From positions 930,001 to 994,000 of the forward strand of contig NZ_AP024655.1 of the NCBI RefSeq assembly GCF_019977355.1: a stretch of 64,000 nucleotides of DNA, written 5' to 3'. The notes beneath the pieces are model-generated. The model ran no database searches. It was not told the DNA's origin and worked only from the letters and a program-made list of their open reading frames with translations. The DNA is from Arthrobacter sp. NicSoilB8. GTDB lineage: Bacteria; Actinomycetota; Actinomycetes; Actinomycetales; Micrococcaceae. Below, piece after piece: positions 16,961 to 25,916 of the stretch. The position numbers and the translations under genes were made by a program. Within the stretch, counting starts at the first letter, position 1, and every line of letters starts with the position of its first letter.

Positions 16961-17956
16961 GTGACCAAGTTCTCGTGGCGGAAAGCGACCCTTGTGGCGG
17001 CCGTTGTACCCATGCTGGCCCTGAGCGCGTGTTCCAGCACCGGCGGCAAGCCCGCGGACACAGGCAACGCGGCTGGTGGAGGCCAGGCCGCTTCGACGCC
17101 CCGGATCAAGATTGCCCTGATCACCCACGCTCCGGCCGGTGACACGTTCTGGGACACCGTCCGCAAGGGCGCCGAAGAAGCGGCAGCGAAGGACAATGTT
17201 GAACTGCTGTACACGGGCGATCCGGAAGCCGGCCGGCAGTCGCAGCTGATCCAGCAGGCCATCGATCAGAAAGTCGATGGCATCGCCGTAACCTTGGCCA
17301 CGCCGGACGCGCTGAAGGACTCGCTGAAGAAGGCCACTGACGCGGGCATCCCGATTGTCAGCCTGAACGCCGGCGAATCAGTCTCCTCCCAGCTGGGAGC
17401 ATTCACCCACTTTGGCTCCAACGAGCAACTCGCCGGTCAGGCCGTGGGCACCAAGCTGGCCGATGACGGCTACAAGCACCCAATCTGCGTGATCCAGGCG
17501 CAGGGGCACGTGGGACTCGAAGCTCGGTGTGCCGGTGTGAAGGCCAAGGTACCCGGGACGGAGATCCTGTACGTGAACGGTGCGGACATGACCTCGGTCG
17601 AGTCGACGGCGACCGCAAAGCTGCAGGCTTCCAAAGACGCTGACGTGATCATCGGGCTGGGCGCTCCCATCACCCTTACCCTCCTGAAGTCCGTGGCGAC
17701 CGCCGGAAGTTCGGCCAAGGTTGCCAGCTTCGACCTGAACAAGGAACTGGCGCAGAAGATCGTCGATGGCGCTGTCCTGTTCACGGTGGACCAGCAGCCA
17801 TGGCTGCAGGGCTACGGCGCAGTCGATGCGCTGTGGCAGAACAAGCGCGGTGGATTCAAGATCGGCGGCGGCCAGCCGGTCCTGACGGGACCCGCGATCG
17901 TCGACAAATCAAATGCGGCCGATGTCCTGAAGTTCGCCGAGCAGGGTATCCGCTAA
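16961..17956 (+). CDS. Sugar ABC transporter substrate-binding lipoprotein
   Basis: A 331-residue type-I periplasmic-binding-protein-like (Peripla_BP_4) receptor. The GTG at 16961 follows AAGGAG by seven bases and opens a lipoprotein signal ending in LALSAC, with the lipidated Cys followed by a flexible Gly/Ala linker. The mature part has ALITHAPAGDTFWDTVRKGAEEAA and QSQLIQQAIDQKVDGIAVTL, typical of ribose/inositol-type receptors. An upstream in-frame ATG at 16862 lies within the promoter and is rejected. It heads the operon with the permease and ATPase. Context points to inositol or a related cyclitol. Confidence 0.9.
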   Translation: MTKFSWRKATLVAAVVPMLALSACSSTGGKPADTGNAAGGGQAASTPRIKIALITHAPAGDTFWDTVRKGAEEAAAKDNVELLYTGDPEAGRQSQLIQQAIDQKVDGIAVTLATPDALKDSLKKATDAGIPIVSLNAGESVSSQLGAFTHFGSNEQLAGQAVGTKLADDGYKHPICVIQAQGHVGLEARCAGVKAKVPGTEILYVNGADMTSVESTATAKLQASKDADVIIGLGAPITLTLLKSVATAGSSAKVASFDLNKELAQKIVDGAVLFTVDQQPWLQGYGAVDALWQNKRGGFKIGGGQPVLTGPAIVDKSNAADVLKFAEQGIR

Positions 17957-17966
17957 CAGCCCGCTG

Positions 17967-17992
17967 GCCGGGCCGGCTCGCGCCGGCCCGGC
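17967..17992 (+). terminator. Hairpin between the binding protein and permease genes
   Basis: Perfect 11-base arms GCCGGGCCGGC (17967-17977) and complement (17982-17992) have a four-base loop TCGC. Such hairpins after binding-protein genes usually raise their expression relative to the membrane components by stabilising the upstream mRNA. The permease ribosome site AAGGAG follows directly. Confidence 0.65.
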
Positions 17993-18008
17993 AGCAAGGA
18001 GAATTAAC

Positions 18009-19058
18009 ATGACCATCACCCAGACAAAGACAAAGTCACCGGCGCCCGATGAGCGCGTCGCCAAGCGCAGTCCGTTCCAGAAGCTGCTGGGACGTCCCGA
18101 GGTCGGTGCCCTGGTTGGCGCGATCGTCCTCTTCATCTTCTTTGCGTTGGTGTCCCCGACGTTTACCCAGCCCGGTGCCCTGGCGACCATCATGTACGGG
18201 TCCTCCACGATCGGGATCATGGCGGTCGGGGTGTCCTTGCTGATGATCGGCGGGGAGTTCGACCTCTCCACCGGCGTCGCCGTGATCAGCTCGGCGCTGA
18301 CCGCGTCCCTGTTCAGCTGGTACTTCACCACGAACGTCTGGGTCGGCGTCGGCCTGGCCCTGGTGGTCTCGCTGTCGATCGGCTTCATCAACGGCTGGAT
18401 CCTGATGAAGACCAAGCTGCCTTCCTTCATCGTGACCCTGGCCACGTTCCTGATGCTGACCGGCCTGAACCTGGGCCTGACCCGCCTGATTGGCGGCTCC
18501 GTGTCCTCGCCTTCCATCTCGTCCATGGACGGCTTCGCCTCGGCCCGGGCGGTGTTTGCCTCCTCGGTGAACATCGGCGGCGTCGACGTCAAAATCACCG
18601 TGTTCTACTGGTTCCTCCTCGTCGCGGTCGCCACCTGGGTGCTGATGCGGACCCGCGTCGGGAACTGGATCTTCGCCGTCGGCGGGGACGCGAACGCGGC
18701 CCGCGCCGTGGGCGTGCCGGTCAAGGCCACCAAGATCGGCCTGTTCATGGCCGTCGGGTTCTGCGCCTGGATCCTGGGCATGCACAACCTCTTCGCCTTC
18801 GACACCGTGCAGTCCGGTGAAGGCGTGGGCAACGAGTTCCTCTACATCATCGCCGCGGTCATCGGCGGCTGCCTCCTCACCGGCGGCTACGGCTCGGCGA
18901 TCGGCGGCGCGATCGGCGCGTTCATCTTCGGCATGGCCAACAAGGGCATCGTCTACGCCCAGTGGAACCCGGACTGGTTCAAGTTCTTCCTGGGCCTGAT
19001 GCTGCTGCTGGCCACCATCGTCAACCTCATCGTCAAGCGCCGCTCGGAACTGAAGTAA
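18009..19058 (+). CDS. Sugar ABC transporter permease
   Basis: A 349-residue inner-membrane permease of the ribose/inositol (RbsC-like, BPD_transp_2) family with eight to ten predicted helices. [19 protein letters not shown] is the family's signature helix-loop, and [22 protein letters not shown] is the conserved cytoplasmic coupling loop. AAGGAGAATTAAC precedes the ATG. It lies 52 bases after the binding protein, with a hairpin in the gap, and 16 bases before the ATPase. It should form a homodimeric channel. Confidence 0.92.
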   Translation: MTITQTKTKSPAPDERVAKRSPFQKLLGRPEVGALVGAIVLFIFFALVSPTFTQPGALATIMYGSSTIGIMAVGVSLLMIGGEFDLSTGVAVISSALTASLFSWYFTTNVWVGVGLALVVSLSIGFINGWILMKTKLPSFIVTLATFLMLTGLNLGLTRLIGGSVSSPSISSMDGFASARAVFASSVNIGGVDVKITVFYWFLLVAVATWVLMRTRVGNWIFAVGGDANAARAVGVPVKATKIGLFMAVGFCAWILGMHNLFAFDTVQSGEGVGNEFLYIIAAVIGGCLLTGGYGSAIGGAIGAFIFGMANKGIVYAQWNPDWFKFFLGLMLLLATIVNLIVKRRSELK

Positions 19059-19074
19059 AGGGGCCCCGGGAACC

Positions 19075-19992
19075 ATGAATGCCAAAGAGATCGACCAGCA
19101 GACCCTGCTGCAAAACGAAAAAGACCCGCTCACCCACACCCCCGTGCACCTGCTCTCCCTCGACGGGGTCGCCAAGCACTACGGCAACATCATCGCCCTG
19201 TCCGATGTCACGATGGCCGTGGACAACGGCCGCGTCACCTGCGTCCTGGGCGATAACGGTGCGGGCAAATCCACCCTGATCAAGATCATCGCCGGGCTGC
19301 ACCAGCACGACGCCGGGATCCTGAAGGTCATGGGCGAGGAACGGAAATTCACCTCTCCCCGTGACGCGCTGGATGTGGGCATCGCGACCGTCTACCAGGA
19401 CCTCGCGGTGGTGCCGCTGATGCCGATCTGGCGGAACTTCTTCCTCGGCTCCGAGCTCACCAAGGGCTTCGGCCCGTTCAAGAGCATGGATGTCGAGCAG
19501 ATGAAGGAGATCACACTCAAGGAACTCGCCGCGATGGGCATCGACCTGCGCGACGTCGAACAGCCCATCGGCCAGCTCTCCGGCGGTGAACGCCAGTGCG
19601 TCGCGATCGCCCGCGCCGTGTACTTCGGCGCGAAGGTCCTGATCCTGGACGAGCCCACCGCGGCCCTGGGCGTGAAACAGTCCGGCGTGGTGCTGCGCTA
19701 CATCCTGCAGGCCCGCGACCGCGGCCTGGGCGTCATCTTCATCACCCACAACCCGCACCACGCCTTCCCCGTCGGTGACCGCTTCCTGCTGCTCAAGCGC
19801 GGCAAATCGATCGGCTACTACGACAAGAAAGACATCACCCTGGACGAACTCACCGCCCAAATGGCCGGCGGCGCCGAACTCGCCGAACTCGCCCACGAAC
19901 TCGAACAACTCGGCGGCCACGGCGACATCGTCAAAGAAGTCCAGGGCGAAGTCGCCGACGTGGCCCAGACGACCGGCAAGACCTACGGGTAA
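19075..19992 (+). CDS. Sugar ABC transporter ATP-binding protein
   Basis: A 305-residue ATPase with a single nucleotide-binding domain, unlike the usual tandem-domain RbsA type (about 500 residues). This is common for FrcA-like partners of such permeases. Walker A is GDNGAGKST, the signature is LSGGERQ, and Walker B is [12 protein letters not shown], followed by the switch His in ITHN. A C-terminal tail rich in Glu/Ala follows the domain. It completes the importer with the two preceding genes and precedes the second iolG-like gene by 78 bases. Confidence 0.92.
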   Translation: MNAKEIDQQTLLQNEKDPLTHTPVHLLSLDGVAKHYGNIIALSDVTMAVDNGRVTCVLGDNGAGKSTLIKIIAGLHQHDAGILKVMGEERKFTSPRDALDVGIATVYQDLAVVPLMPIWRNFFLGSELTKGFGPFKSMDVEQMKEITLKELAAMGIDLRDVEQPIGQLSGGERQCVAIARAVYFGAKVLILDEPTAALGVKQSGVVLRYILQARDRGLGVIFITHNPHHAFPVGDRFLLLKRGKSIGYYDKKDITLDELTAQMAGGAELAELAHELEQLGGHGDIVKEVQGEVADVAQTTGKTYG

Positions 19993-20070
19993 CGGCTGTC
20001 CCGTCCCTGAAGCATTTGGGTCCCTCCGGGCCGCATCCGCCGTGCCCGCACTAAACACGAGAGTAGAAGT

Positions 20071-21105
20071 ATGAAAGACGTAATCCTCGGACTTGTCGGG
20101 GTGGGGCGCATCGGCGTCATGCACGCCAACAACATCGCGGCCCTCAACGAGGTCCTGAACCCGCAGGGGATCAACGTGCGCCTCCGCCTCACGGACGTCG
20201 CCGAAGAGCATGCCCGGACGGTGGCAGCCGGTCTTGGCGCCGAATTCCTGCCCACGGTCGAGGCCCTGCTTGCCTCCGGCGTGGACGGCCTTGTCATCGC
20301 GACCGGCACCGGAACCCACCCCGAACTCATCAAGGCCGGCGTGGACGCCGGGATCCCGGTGTTCTGCGAAAAGCCGGTGGCCCTGAACGTGGCCGACGCC
20401 CTGCCGGTGCTCGACTACATCCGGGACCGGCAGGGAGTGGTCCAGATCGGGCACCAGCGCCGGTTCGACGCCGGATACCTGGAAGCCCGCCGCGCCTACC
20501 AGGCCGGCGAGCTGGGCTGGATCCATTCCCTGCGTGCCGTCACATGCGACATGACGCCGCCCCCGGTCGAGTTCCTCGCCAGCTCCGGCGGGTTGTTCCG
20601 GGACTGTTCCGTCCACGATTTCGACATCCTGCGCTGGCTCACCGGCCGCGAAATCGTCGAGGTCTACGCCAAGGGCTCCAATAACGGGGACCCGGCCATC
20701 GGTGAAGCCGGCGATGTGGACACGGCCCTCGCGCTGGTGACGTTCGACGACGGCACCGTGGGAACGGTCTCGGCCACCCGCTACAACGGGGCCGGCCACG
20801 ACGTCCGGCTGGAAATCCAGGGCTCCCGCGGTTCGCTGATGGTGGGTCTGGACGACAAGACGGCGCTGGCTTCCGCGGAAGCCGGGATCACCTTCCCGGC
20901 GGGGAAGCCGCACCAGACGTTTGCCGAGCGGTTCGACCAGGCCTACCGCTCCGAGATGGCTGCCTTCGTCGAACTGATCCTTGGCCGCCGGGAGAATCCC
21001 TGCACGCCGGAAGACGCCGTGGCGGCCTCCCGGGTTGCCGATGCCGCGCAGGAATCGCTGGCCACCGGCGTCCCTGTCCGCGTGGCGGTCAGCGTCGCCA
21101 GCTGA
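20071..21105 (+). CDS. Gfo/Idh/MocA oxidoreductase, second inositol 2-dehydrogenase-like
   Basis: A 344-residue NAD-dependent dehydrogenase. It has the Rossmann start LVGVGRIGVMHANN and the catalytic set Lys101 (CEKPVAL), Asp178 and His182 (RDCSVHDFDILRW), as in inositol 2-dehydrogenases. It is the last gene of the ABC transporter block and probably acts on the imported cyclitol. It could handle scyllo- or D-chiro-inositol, or work alongside iolG at 9199. A strong bidirectional terminator follows at 21170-21207. Confidence 0.88.
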   Translation: MKDVILGLVGVGRIGVMHANNIAALNEVLNPQGINVRLRLTDVAEEHARTVAAGLGAEFLPTVEALLASGVDGLVIATGTGTHPELIKAGVDAGIPVFCEKPVALNVADALPVLDYIRDRQGVVQIGHQRRFDAGYLEARRAYQAGELGWIHSLRAVTCDMTPPPVEFLASSGGLFRDCSVHDFDILRWLTGREIVEVYAKGSNNGDPAIGEAGDVDTALALVTFDDGTVGTVSATRYNGAGHDVRLEIQGSRGSLMVGLDDKTALASAEAGITFPAGKPHQTFAERFDQAYRSEMAAFVELILGRRENPCTPEDAVAASRVADAAQESLATGVPVRVAVSVAS

Positions 21106-21169
21106 GCCCAGGCCTCGTGCGGGAGCGCTGGCCTGGGATGGAATGCAGGCTGCAATGCAATGCAGTGAA

Positions 21170-21207
21170 CCGGAACCCCCGGGGCCAAAATGCCCCGGGG
21201 GTTCCGG
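21170..21207. terminator. Bidirectional terminator hairpin
   Basis: Perfect 16-base arms CCGGAACCCCCGGGGC (21170-21185) and complement (21192-21207) have the loop CAAAAT. It lies between convergent genes and abuts the stop codon of the leftward amidotransferase gene (21208-21210). Confidence 0.8.
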
Positions 21208-22038
21208 CTATCTGGCGTGATGCGCCTGGGTTTGGGAGCGACCAGCCAGTTTCGAGGCGTCCGGCTCAGCGGCGGCCCGGCACACCTCGACGAAGGCCCT
21301 GAACGGGGCGAGCCGCTCGCCGGCGGGCAGTTCCAGGGCTTCTGGGTGCCACTGGACCGAGGCCACCCAGCGGTTCGGATCCTCCAGCGCCTCGACCGTG
21401 CCGTCCTCGGCCGTGGCCGTCACCGTCAGTGCTCCGGCCACCCGGGCCACGGCCTGATGGTGGCCGGAGGCGATCTTCACCCTCACGCCGCCGGATTCGC
21501 CGCCGTATAGGGCGGCCACCTTGGAACCGGCCTGCACCGACACCTCGTGCCAGGCCCACGGGCCGGCCCCGTGCACCGGCGCGGGCTCGCGGTGCGCCAC
21601 CGTCCCCGGCACCATGTCCTGGATGAGCGTCCCGCCGTAGAGCACATTAAGCAGCTGATGCCCGCGGCAGATGCCGAGCAGCGGCAGCCCGGCGTCGATC
21701 GCCTGCCGCGCCACCGCGACATCCAGCACGTCCTGGGCGGGGCTGACGTCGTAGCAGAAGTCGCCTCGCGGCTCGCCGTAGAGGCCGGGGTCGAGGTCGC
21801 CGCCGCCGGGAAGCACGACGCCGTCGAGGGACGCCAGTGCCGCGGCGAACCCGCCGTCGTTCATTCCGGCAGCGGTGAGCAGCACTGGTTCTCCGCCGCC
21901 CTCACGCAGCAGCTCCACAATGTACTCGAACAATCCGTTGGCTGCCGCAACGCGCGGGTCGGGATCGGCGGAGCTAGTGAGGCGGATAGGAACGCCGATG
22001 CGGGGGCGGTTGCCCAGGCCGCTGGGGGAAGTCTGCAT
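21208..22038 (-). CDS. Class I glutamine amidotransferase, PuuD-like gamma-glutamyl hydrolase
   Basis: A 276-residue peptidase C26 protein, similar to gamma-glutamyl-GABA hydrolase PuuD. The nucleophile Cys is in LLGICRGHQLLNV, the catalytic His in SVQWHPEAL, and the oxyanion glycines in VVLPGGGDLDPGLYGE. The best start is the ATG at 22038, although the only ribosome-like bases (GAAGG) abut it. The transcript could be leaderless or start nearby. It is divergent from the SRPBCC gene, with 40 bases between starts. No other putrescine genes adjoin it, so the amide it cleaves is unknown. Confidence 0.85.
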   Translation of the reverse strand: MQTSPSGLGNRPRIGVPIRLTSSADPDPRVAAANGLFEYIVELLREGGGEPVLLTAAGMNDGGFAAALASLDGVVLPGGGDLDPGLYGEPRGDFCYDVSPAQDVLDVAVARQAIDAGLPLLGICRGHQLLNVLYGGTLIQDMVPGTVAHREPAPVHGAGPWAWHEVSVQAGSKVAALYGGESGGVRVKIASGHHQAVARVAGALTVTATAEDGTVEALEDPNRWVASVQWHPEALELPAGERLAPFRAFVEVCRAAAEPDASKLAGRSQTQAHHAR

Positions 22039-22078
22039 CCTTCATTCTGCAACACGATCCGCGGACTAGGATTGCCAG

Positions 22079-22573
22079 ATGAATGCCCGTTATCTCGTGT
22101 CCCGCAGCAGATTCATCGCCGCCGCCCCGGATGCCATCTTCGACGTGCTTGCCACGCCGGCCCTGCACAGCGAGATCGACGGTTCGGACACCGTGAAGGG
22201 TGCGCAGCCGCGCGGACCGGGACGGCTGTACCTCGGCGCCAAGTTCGGCATGCAAATGAAAATGCGGCTGAACTACAAGATCCTGAACAGGGTCTGCGAG
22301 TTCGAGGAAGGCCACCGGATCGCGTGGCGGCACTTCTACGGCCACGTGTGGCGCTACCTGCTCGATCCGGCAACAGGCCCGGACGGCACCGCCGGCACCC
22401 TGGTCACCGAACAATGGGACGCGCGGCGCGTCCGCGGCAAGAGCCTCCTGCGGCTGGCCGGCTACCTGCGCCGCCATCCGGTCAACCTGGATCAAACGCT
22501 GGCCAAGCTCGACGCCTACATGGCTGCGCACGGCGGCTTGGGTAATGTGGATGAGAGCATGAACCGCGACTGA
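22079..22573 (+). CDS. SRPBCC-family protein, function unknown
   Basis: A 164-residue protein with the START-like polyketide cyclase/dehydrase pattern: SRSRFIAAAPDAIFDVLATPALHSEIDG at the N-terminus, a basic middle strand region, and EEGHRIAWRHFYGHVWRYLL. It probably binds a hydrophobic small molecule, but no ligand can be named. It is 14 bases upstream of the GntR gene in the same direction, so the two may be co-transcribed. Confidence 0.75.
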   Translation: MNARYLVSRSRFIAAAPDAIFDVLATPALHSEIDGSDTVKGAQPRGPGRLYLGAKFGMQMKMRLNYKILNRVCEFEEGHRIAWRHFYGHVWRYLLDPATGPDGTAGTLVTEQWDARRVRGKSLLRLAGYLRRHPVNLDQTLAKLDAYMAAHGGLGNVDESMNRD

Positions 22574-22587
22574 AGGTAGGAACTGGG

Positions 22588-23295
22588 ATGGGCCGCAGGA
22601 CACTGGTCGACGATCTCGTCGACGGCCTGCTGACCGAAATCCTTGACGGAAAGCTCCAGCCCCACGGCGCCATTCCGCCGGAGGCCGACATCGCCAAGGC
22701 CTACGGCGTCAGCAGGCTGACCGTGCGCGAGGCCCTCAAGGCGCTCCGCGCGCAAAACATCCTCTACGTGAAGGCCGGCAGGGGAACCTTCGTCAATCCC
22801 ACGGACAACTGGACGGGCCTGGACGCGATCTTCAAGGCAGCCTCGCACGGCAACGCGGCCGATCAAGTCTCGGTTGGCCTGATCGAGATGCGCCGCATGG
22901 TGGAAACCGGGGCGGCCGCGCTTGCCGCCACCCGCTATACCCCCGAACAGGCCGAACGGATGCGCGAATGCATCCAGGACATGAAGCGGTTCCACGAGTC
23001 CGGCGACCTGGACCGCTTCGTGGAGGCGGACATTGGCTTCCACGACGCCGTCCTGAGGGCCTCCGGCAATCCCTTTGTCCGCGCCCTGTTCGCCCAGCTG
23101 GGCCAGCTGCTGTACATGACGCGGCGCGAAACGTCGGCGGTTGACATCATCCAGGAGCACGCCATCGACTACCACCAGCGGGTCCTGGACAGCATCCTGA
23201 GCGGCGACGCCGAGCGCTCGCGGCAGGCCATGGACGCGCACATGGACCAGACCAACGCCGACTACGAACGCTACGTCCGCGGCGCCAAGGCCTGA
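22588..23295 (+). CDS. GntR-family (FCD/FadR-type) regulator
   Basis: A 235-residue regulator with an N-terminal winged helix (AIPPEADIAKAYGVSRLTVREALKAL, then VKAGRGTFV) and an all-helical FCD effector domain. The metal-type ligands of that domain are suggested by DIGFHDAV, and by HAIDYHQRVLDSI with the closing AHMDQT region. Such regulators usually sense sugar acids or small organic acids. The adjacent MFS permease and SDR gene, with a perfect palindrome between, form the likely target operon. Confidence 0.9.
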   Translation: MGRRTLVDDLVDGLLTEILDGKLQPHGAIPPEADIAKAYGVSRLTVREALKALRAQNILYVKAGRGTFVNPTDNWTGLDAIFKAASHGNAADQVSVGLIEMRRMVETGAAALAATRYTPEQAERMRECIQDMKRFHESGDLDRFVEADIGFHDAVLRASGNPFVRALFAQLGQLLYMTRRETSAVDIIQEHAIDYHQRVLDSILSGDAERSRQAMDAHMDQTNADYERYVRGAKA

Positions 23296-23353
23296 CGTCC
23301 GCCTGCGGCCCCTTGACGTAATCCGGATCACATCCTAAGCTCGTGCCTAGTTC

Positions 23354-23382
23354 TTGAGTCAGATGTCTGACATCTGACTCAA
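23354..23382. promoter_or_regulatory. Perfect 29-bp palindromic operator
   Basis: The left arm TTGAGTCAGATGTC (23354-23367), a central T, and the exact complement (23369-23382) form a perfect palindrome. The core ATGTCTGACAT resembles sites bound by FCD-type GntR proteins. It lies between the GntR gene and the MFS gene, about 150 bases before the latter's start, and is the probable operator. Confidence 0.7.
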
Positions 23383-23534
23383 AGGTTGATCCTGATTCCC
23401 GCAGCCCACGCCACGCCCCGGCCCACGCCAAGCCAAGCCAAAGCCCAACCCCAGCGGCGGGCAGGACCTCTCCCACATACCCACGATTCCCGTCCCGGCA
23501 AGGCCGCCGGCGGGAACTGCACATAAGAAGGTCG

Positions 23535-24908
23535 ATGATGACTCTGCTAAACACCAAGTCCTCCGGACTCGGCGAACTGGGTGACCGCACGCTCCGCAAG
23601 GTCCGCCGCCGCGTCATGCCGCTGATTGTCCTGCTCTACTTCGTTGCCTACCTGGACCGCAACAACGTCGGATTCGCCAAGCTCACCATGAGCGAGGACA
23701 TCGGCCTCAACGCCGCCGCCTATGGCCTTGGCGCCGGCATCTTCTTCCTCGGCTACGCCCTCCTCGAAGTTCCCAGCAACGCAGGCATGTACCGGTTCGG
23801 CGCCCGGAAGTGGCTGGCCCGCATCCTGATCACGTGGGGCATTTTCGCCACCGCCATGTGCCTGGTGAACGGCGAAAGCACCTACTACATCGTCCGTTTC
23901 CTGCTGGGCGCCGCCGAGGCCGGATTCTTCCCGGCGATCCTGTTCTACCTGACGCTGTGGTTCCCCGCCGCGCAGCGCGTGACAGTGCTGGGCATCTTCA
24001 TCCTCGCCCAGCCCGTCTCCAATGCACTCGGCGCCCCGGTCTCCGGGCTCCTCCTGCAGATGGACGGCGTCATGGGCCTCCAGGGCTGGCAGTGGCTCTA
24101 CATCATCGAAGGCATCCCGGCCATCCTCCTGGGCCTCCTGACACCCATCCTCATGACGGACCGCCCGCGGGACGCCAAATGGCTTCAGGCCGACGAGCGC
24201 AACTGGCTCACCGCCACCATGGACGCCGAACTGGCTGCCAAATCCCAGTCCGGCAAGCACAGCTTCCTGGCCGGTCTCAAGGACAAGCGCACCCTGGTCT
24301 ATTCCGCCCTGTACTTCGGCCTGGTGTGCGGGATCTACGGCCTGGGCCTGTGGATGCCCACCATCGTCGCAGCCCTCGGCAAGTTCTCCACTGCCGAGAT
24401 CGGCTTCATCGTCTTCATCCCCTATGCCGTGGCCGCCGTCTTCGTCTACTTCTGGAGCAAGCGCGCAGACCGGACCGGCAAACGCGCCTGGCACGCCGCC
24501 GTCAGCATGGTCCTGGCGGGCGCTGGACTTCTGGCCGCCGGCTACCTGCTGCCCGTCAACCCCGTCCTGGCGATGATCGGCCTGACGGTCTCGGCCATGG
24601 GGATCTACGGCGCCATCGCCCCGTTCCTCTCGATGCCCTCCGCCGCCCTCACCGGCGCGGCCGCGGCCTCCGGACTCGCCCTGGTGAACTCCCTCGGAAA
24701 CCTCGGCGGCTTCATCTCCCCGTACGCCGTCGGCCTCCTGAAGGACGCTACCGGCAGCAACCAGAGCGGGCTGCTGTTCCTCTCCCTCTGCCTGTGCATC
24801 ACCGCGGTGGCCACCTACTTCTACGCCCGCAAGCGCCCCGAAGGCGATGCCGCCCTTGACCCCGCTGTCGCAGCGGCGGCCGCCGTCGATCCCGCCAAAG
24901 TCTCCTAA
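23535..24908 (+). CDS. MFS transporter, anion:cation symporter (sugar-acid type)
   Basis: A 457-residue permease with twelve predicted helices of the ACS family, which takes up hexuronates, galactonate, tartrate and similar acids. The opening VMPLIVLLYFVAYLDRNNVGFAKL is the family signature, and RFLLGAAEAGFFPAILFYLTLWFP marks helices 4-5. An ATG two codons before MTLLNTK is followed here from 23535, with AAGG a few bases upstream. It is predicted to import a sugar acid under control of the preceding GntR protein, and is followed by an SDR gene after 29 bases. Confidence 0.9.
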   Translation: MMTLLNTKSSGLGELGDRTLRKVRRRVMPLIVLLYFVAYLDRNNVGFAKLTMSEDIGLNAAAYGLGAGIFFLGYALLEVPSNAGMYRFGARKWLARILITWGIFATAMCLVNGESTYYIVRFLLGAAEAGFFPAILFYLTLWFPAAQRVTVLGIFILAQPVSNALGAPVSGLLLQMDGVMGLQGWQWLYIIEGIPAILLGLLTPILMTDRPRDAKWLQADERNWLTATMDAELAAKSQSGKHSFLAGLKDKRTLVYSALYFGLVCGIYGLGLWMPTIVAALGKFSTAEIGFIVFIPYAVAAVFVYFWSKRADRTGKRAWHAAVSMVLAGAGLLAAGYLLPVNPVLAMIGLTVSAMGIYGAIAPFLSMPSAALTGAAAASGLALVNSLGNLGGFISPYAVGLLKDATGSNQSGLLFLSLCLCITAVATYFYARKRPEGDAALDPAVAAAAAVDPAKVS

Positions 24909-24937
24909 CCCCGAACTCCCAGAAGGAAACCCGAGTC

Positions 24938-25714
24938 ATGACAACCGTTACCCCTTTCCCCGCTGAACGCACCGTGGTCCTGACCGGCGCCGCGTCGGCC
25001 CGCGGCATCGGCCGCGCCGCCGCCGACCGCCTGGCCAGCGAGGGCTGGTCCATCGCGATCCTGGACATCAATGCCGAGGACGCCAGCGCCGCTGCCACCG
25101 AAATCGGGTCCAACCGGGCGGTCAAGGCCATCGGCGTCGGCGCGGACGTCTCCGACGCCGCGTCGGTGGACCGCGCCATCACCGAAATCGAGGGCTCGCT
25201 GCCCCCCATAGTGGCCCTGGCCAACCTGGCCGGGATCAGTTCCCCGACGCCGTTCATGGAAACCACGGTCGAAGAATGGGACAAGGTCTTCGCCATCAAC
25301 ATGCGCGGATCCTTCATCGTCTCCCAGCGCGTGCTCAAGGGCATGATCGAGCGCAGGCTCGGCAGGATCGTGAGCATCTCCTCGATTTCGGCTCAGCGCG
25401 GCGGCGGCACCTACTCCAAGGTGGCCTACAGCGCGTCCAAGGCCGGCATCATCGGCTTCACCCGTGCCCTGGCCCGCGAGGTGGGAGAATTCGGGGTCAC
25501 CGTCAACGCGATCGCCCCCGGACCCATCGACACCGACATCATGGGCGGCACGCTGAGCGAGGAACGCAAAGAGCAGATGTCGGAGGGCATCATGATGGGA
25601 CGGGTCGGCAGCCGCGAAGAAGTCGCGGCCCTCATCGCCTTCCTGCTCGGCCCGGACGCCGGCTACATCACCGCGGCCACGTATGACATCAACGGCGGCC
25701 TCCAGGTCTCCTGA
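24938..25714 (+). CDS. Short-chain dehydrogenase/reductase
   Basis: A 258-residue SDR-family NAD(P)-dependent oxidoreductase. The cofactor loop is TGAASARGIGRAAA, a slight expansion of TGxxxGIG. NLAGIS and the catalytic Ser...Tyr-x-x-x-Lys (SSISAQRGGG then YSASKAG) are present. AGAAGGAAA precedes the ATG. It is the second gene of the MFS operon and probably oxidises or reduces the imported sugar acid. The substrate cannot be told from sequence. Confidence 0.9.
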   Translation: MTTVTPFPAERTVVLTGAASARGIGRAAADRLASEGWSIAILDINAEDASAAATEIGSNRAVKAIGVGADVSDAASVDRAITEIEGSLPPIVALANLAGISSPTPFMETTVEEWDKVFAINMRGSFIVSQRVLKGMIERRLGRIVSISSISAQRGGGTYSKVAYSASKAGIIGFTRALAREVGEFGVTVNAIAPGPIDTDIMGGTLSEERKEQMSEGIMMGRVGSREEVAALIAFLLGPDAGYITAATYDINGGLQVS

Positions 25715-25775
25715 CCGCCCGTCTCCTGACCGCCCGTCTCCTACCGGTCGTCTCCTGACCGGCCGGTAGCCGCAG

Positions 25776-25845
25776 CCCCCGTTGCGTCATCACTTGTGGA
25801 CCTGAACCCTGGAACAGGCCGCCACGCGTGACGGCGCAACGGGGG
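25776..25845. repeat. Imperfect palindrome downstream of the SDR gene
   Basis: The outer arms CCCCCGTTGCG (25776-25786) and complement (25835-25845) extend inward with two mismatches to an 18-base stem (GTCATCAC/GTGACGGC). The loop is about 34 bases. It resembles the other intergenic palindromes in layout and may serve as terminator. Confidence 0.5.
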
Positions 25846-25916
25846 CGGAAGGCCCTGCCGGAACCGTGCCGTCGCCGATTCCCCGGCGCATCCCGATCAC
25901 GGTCTAGGCTGGCTCC

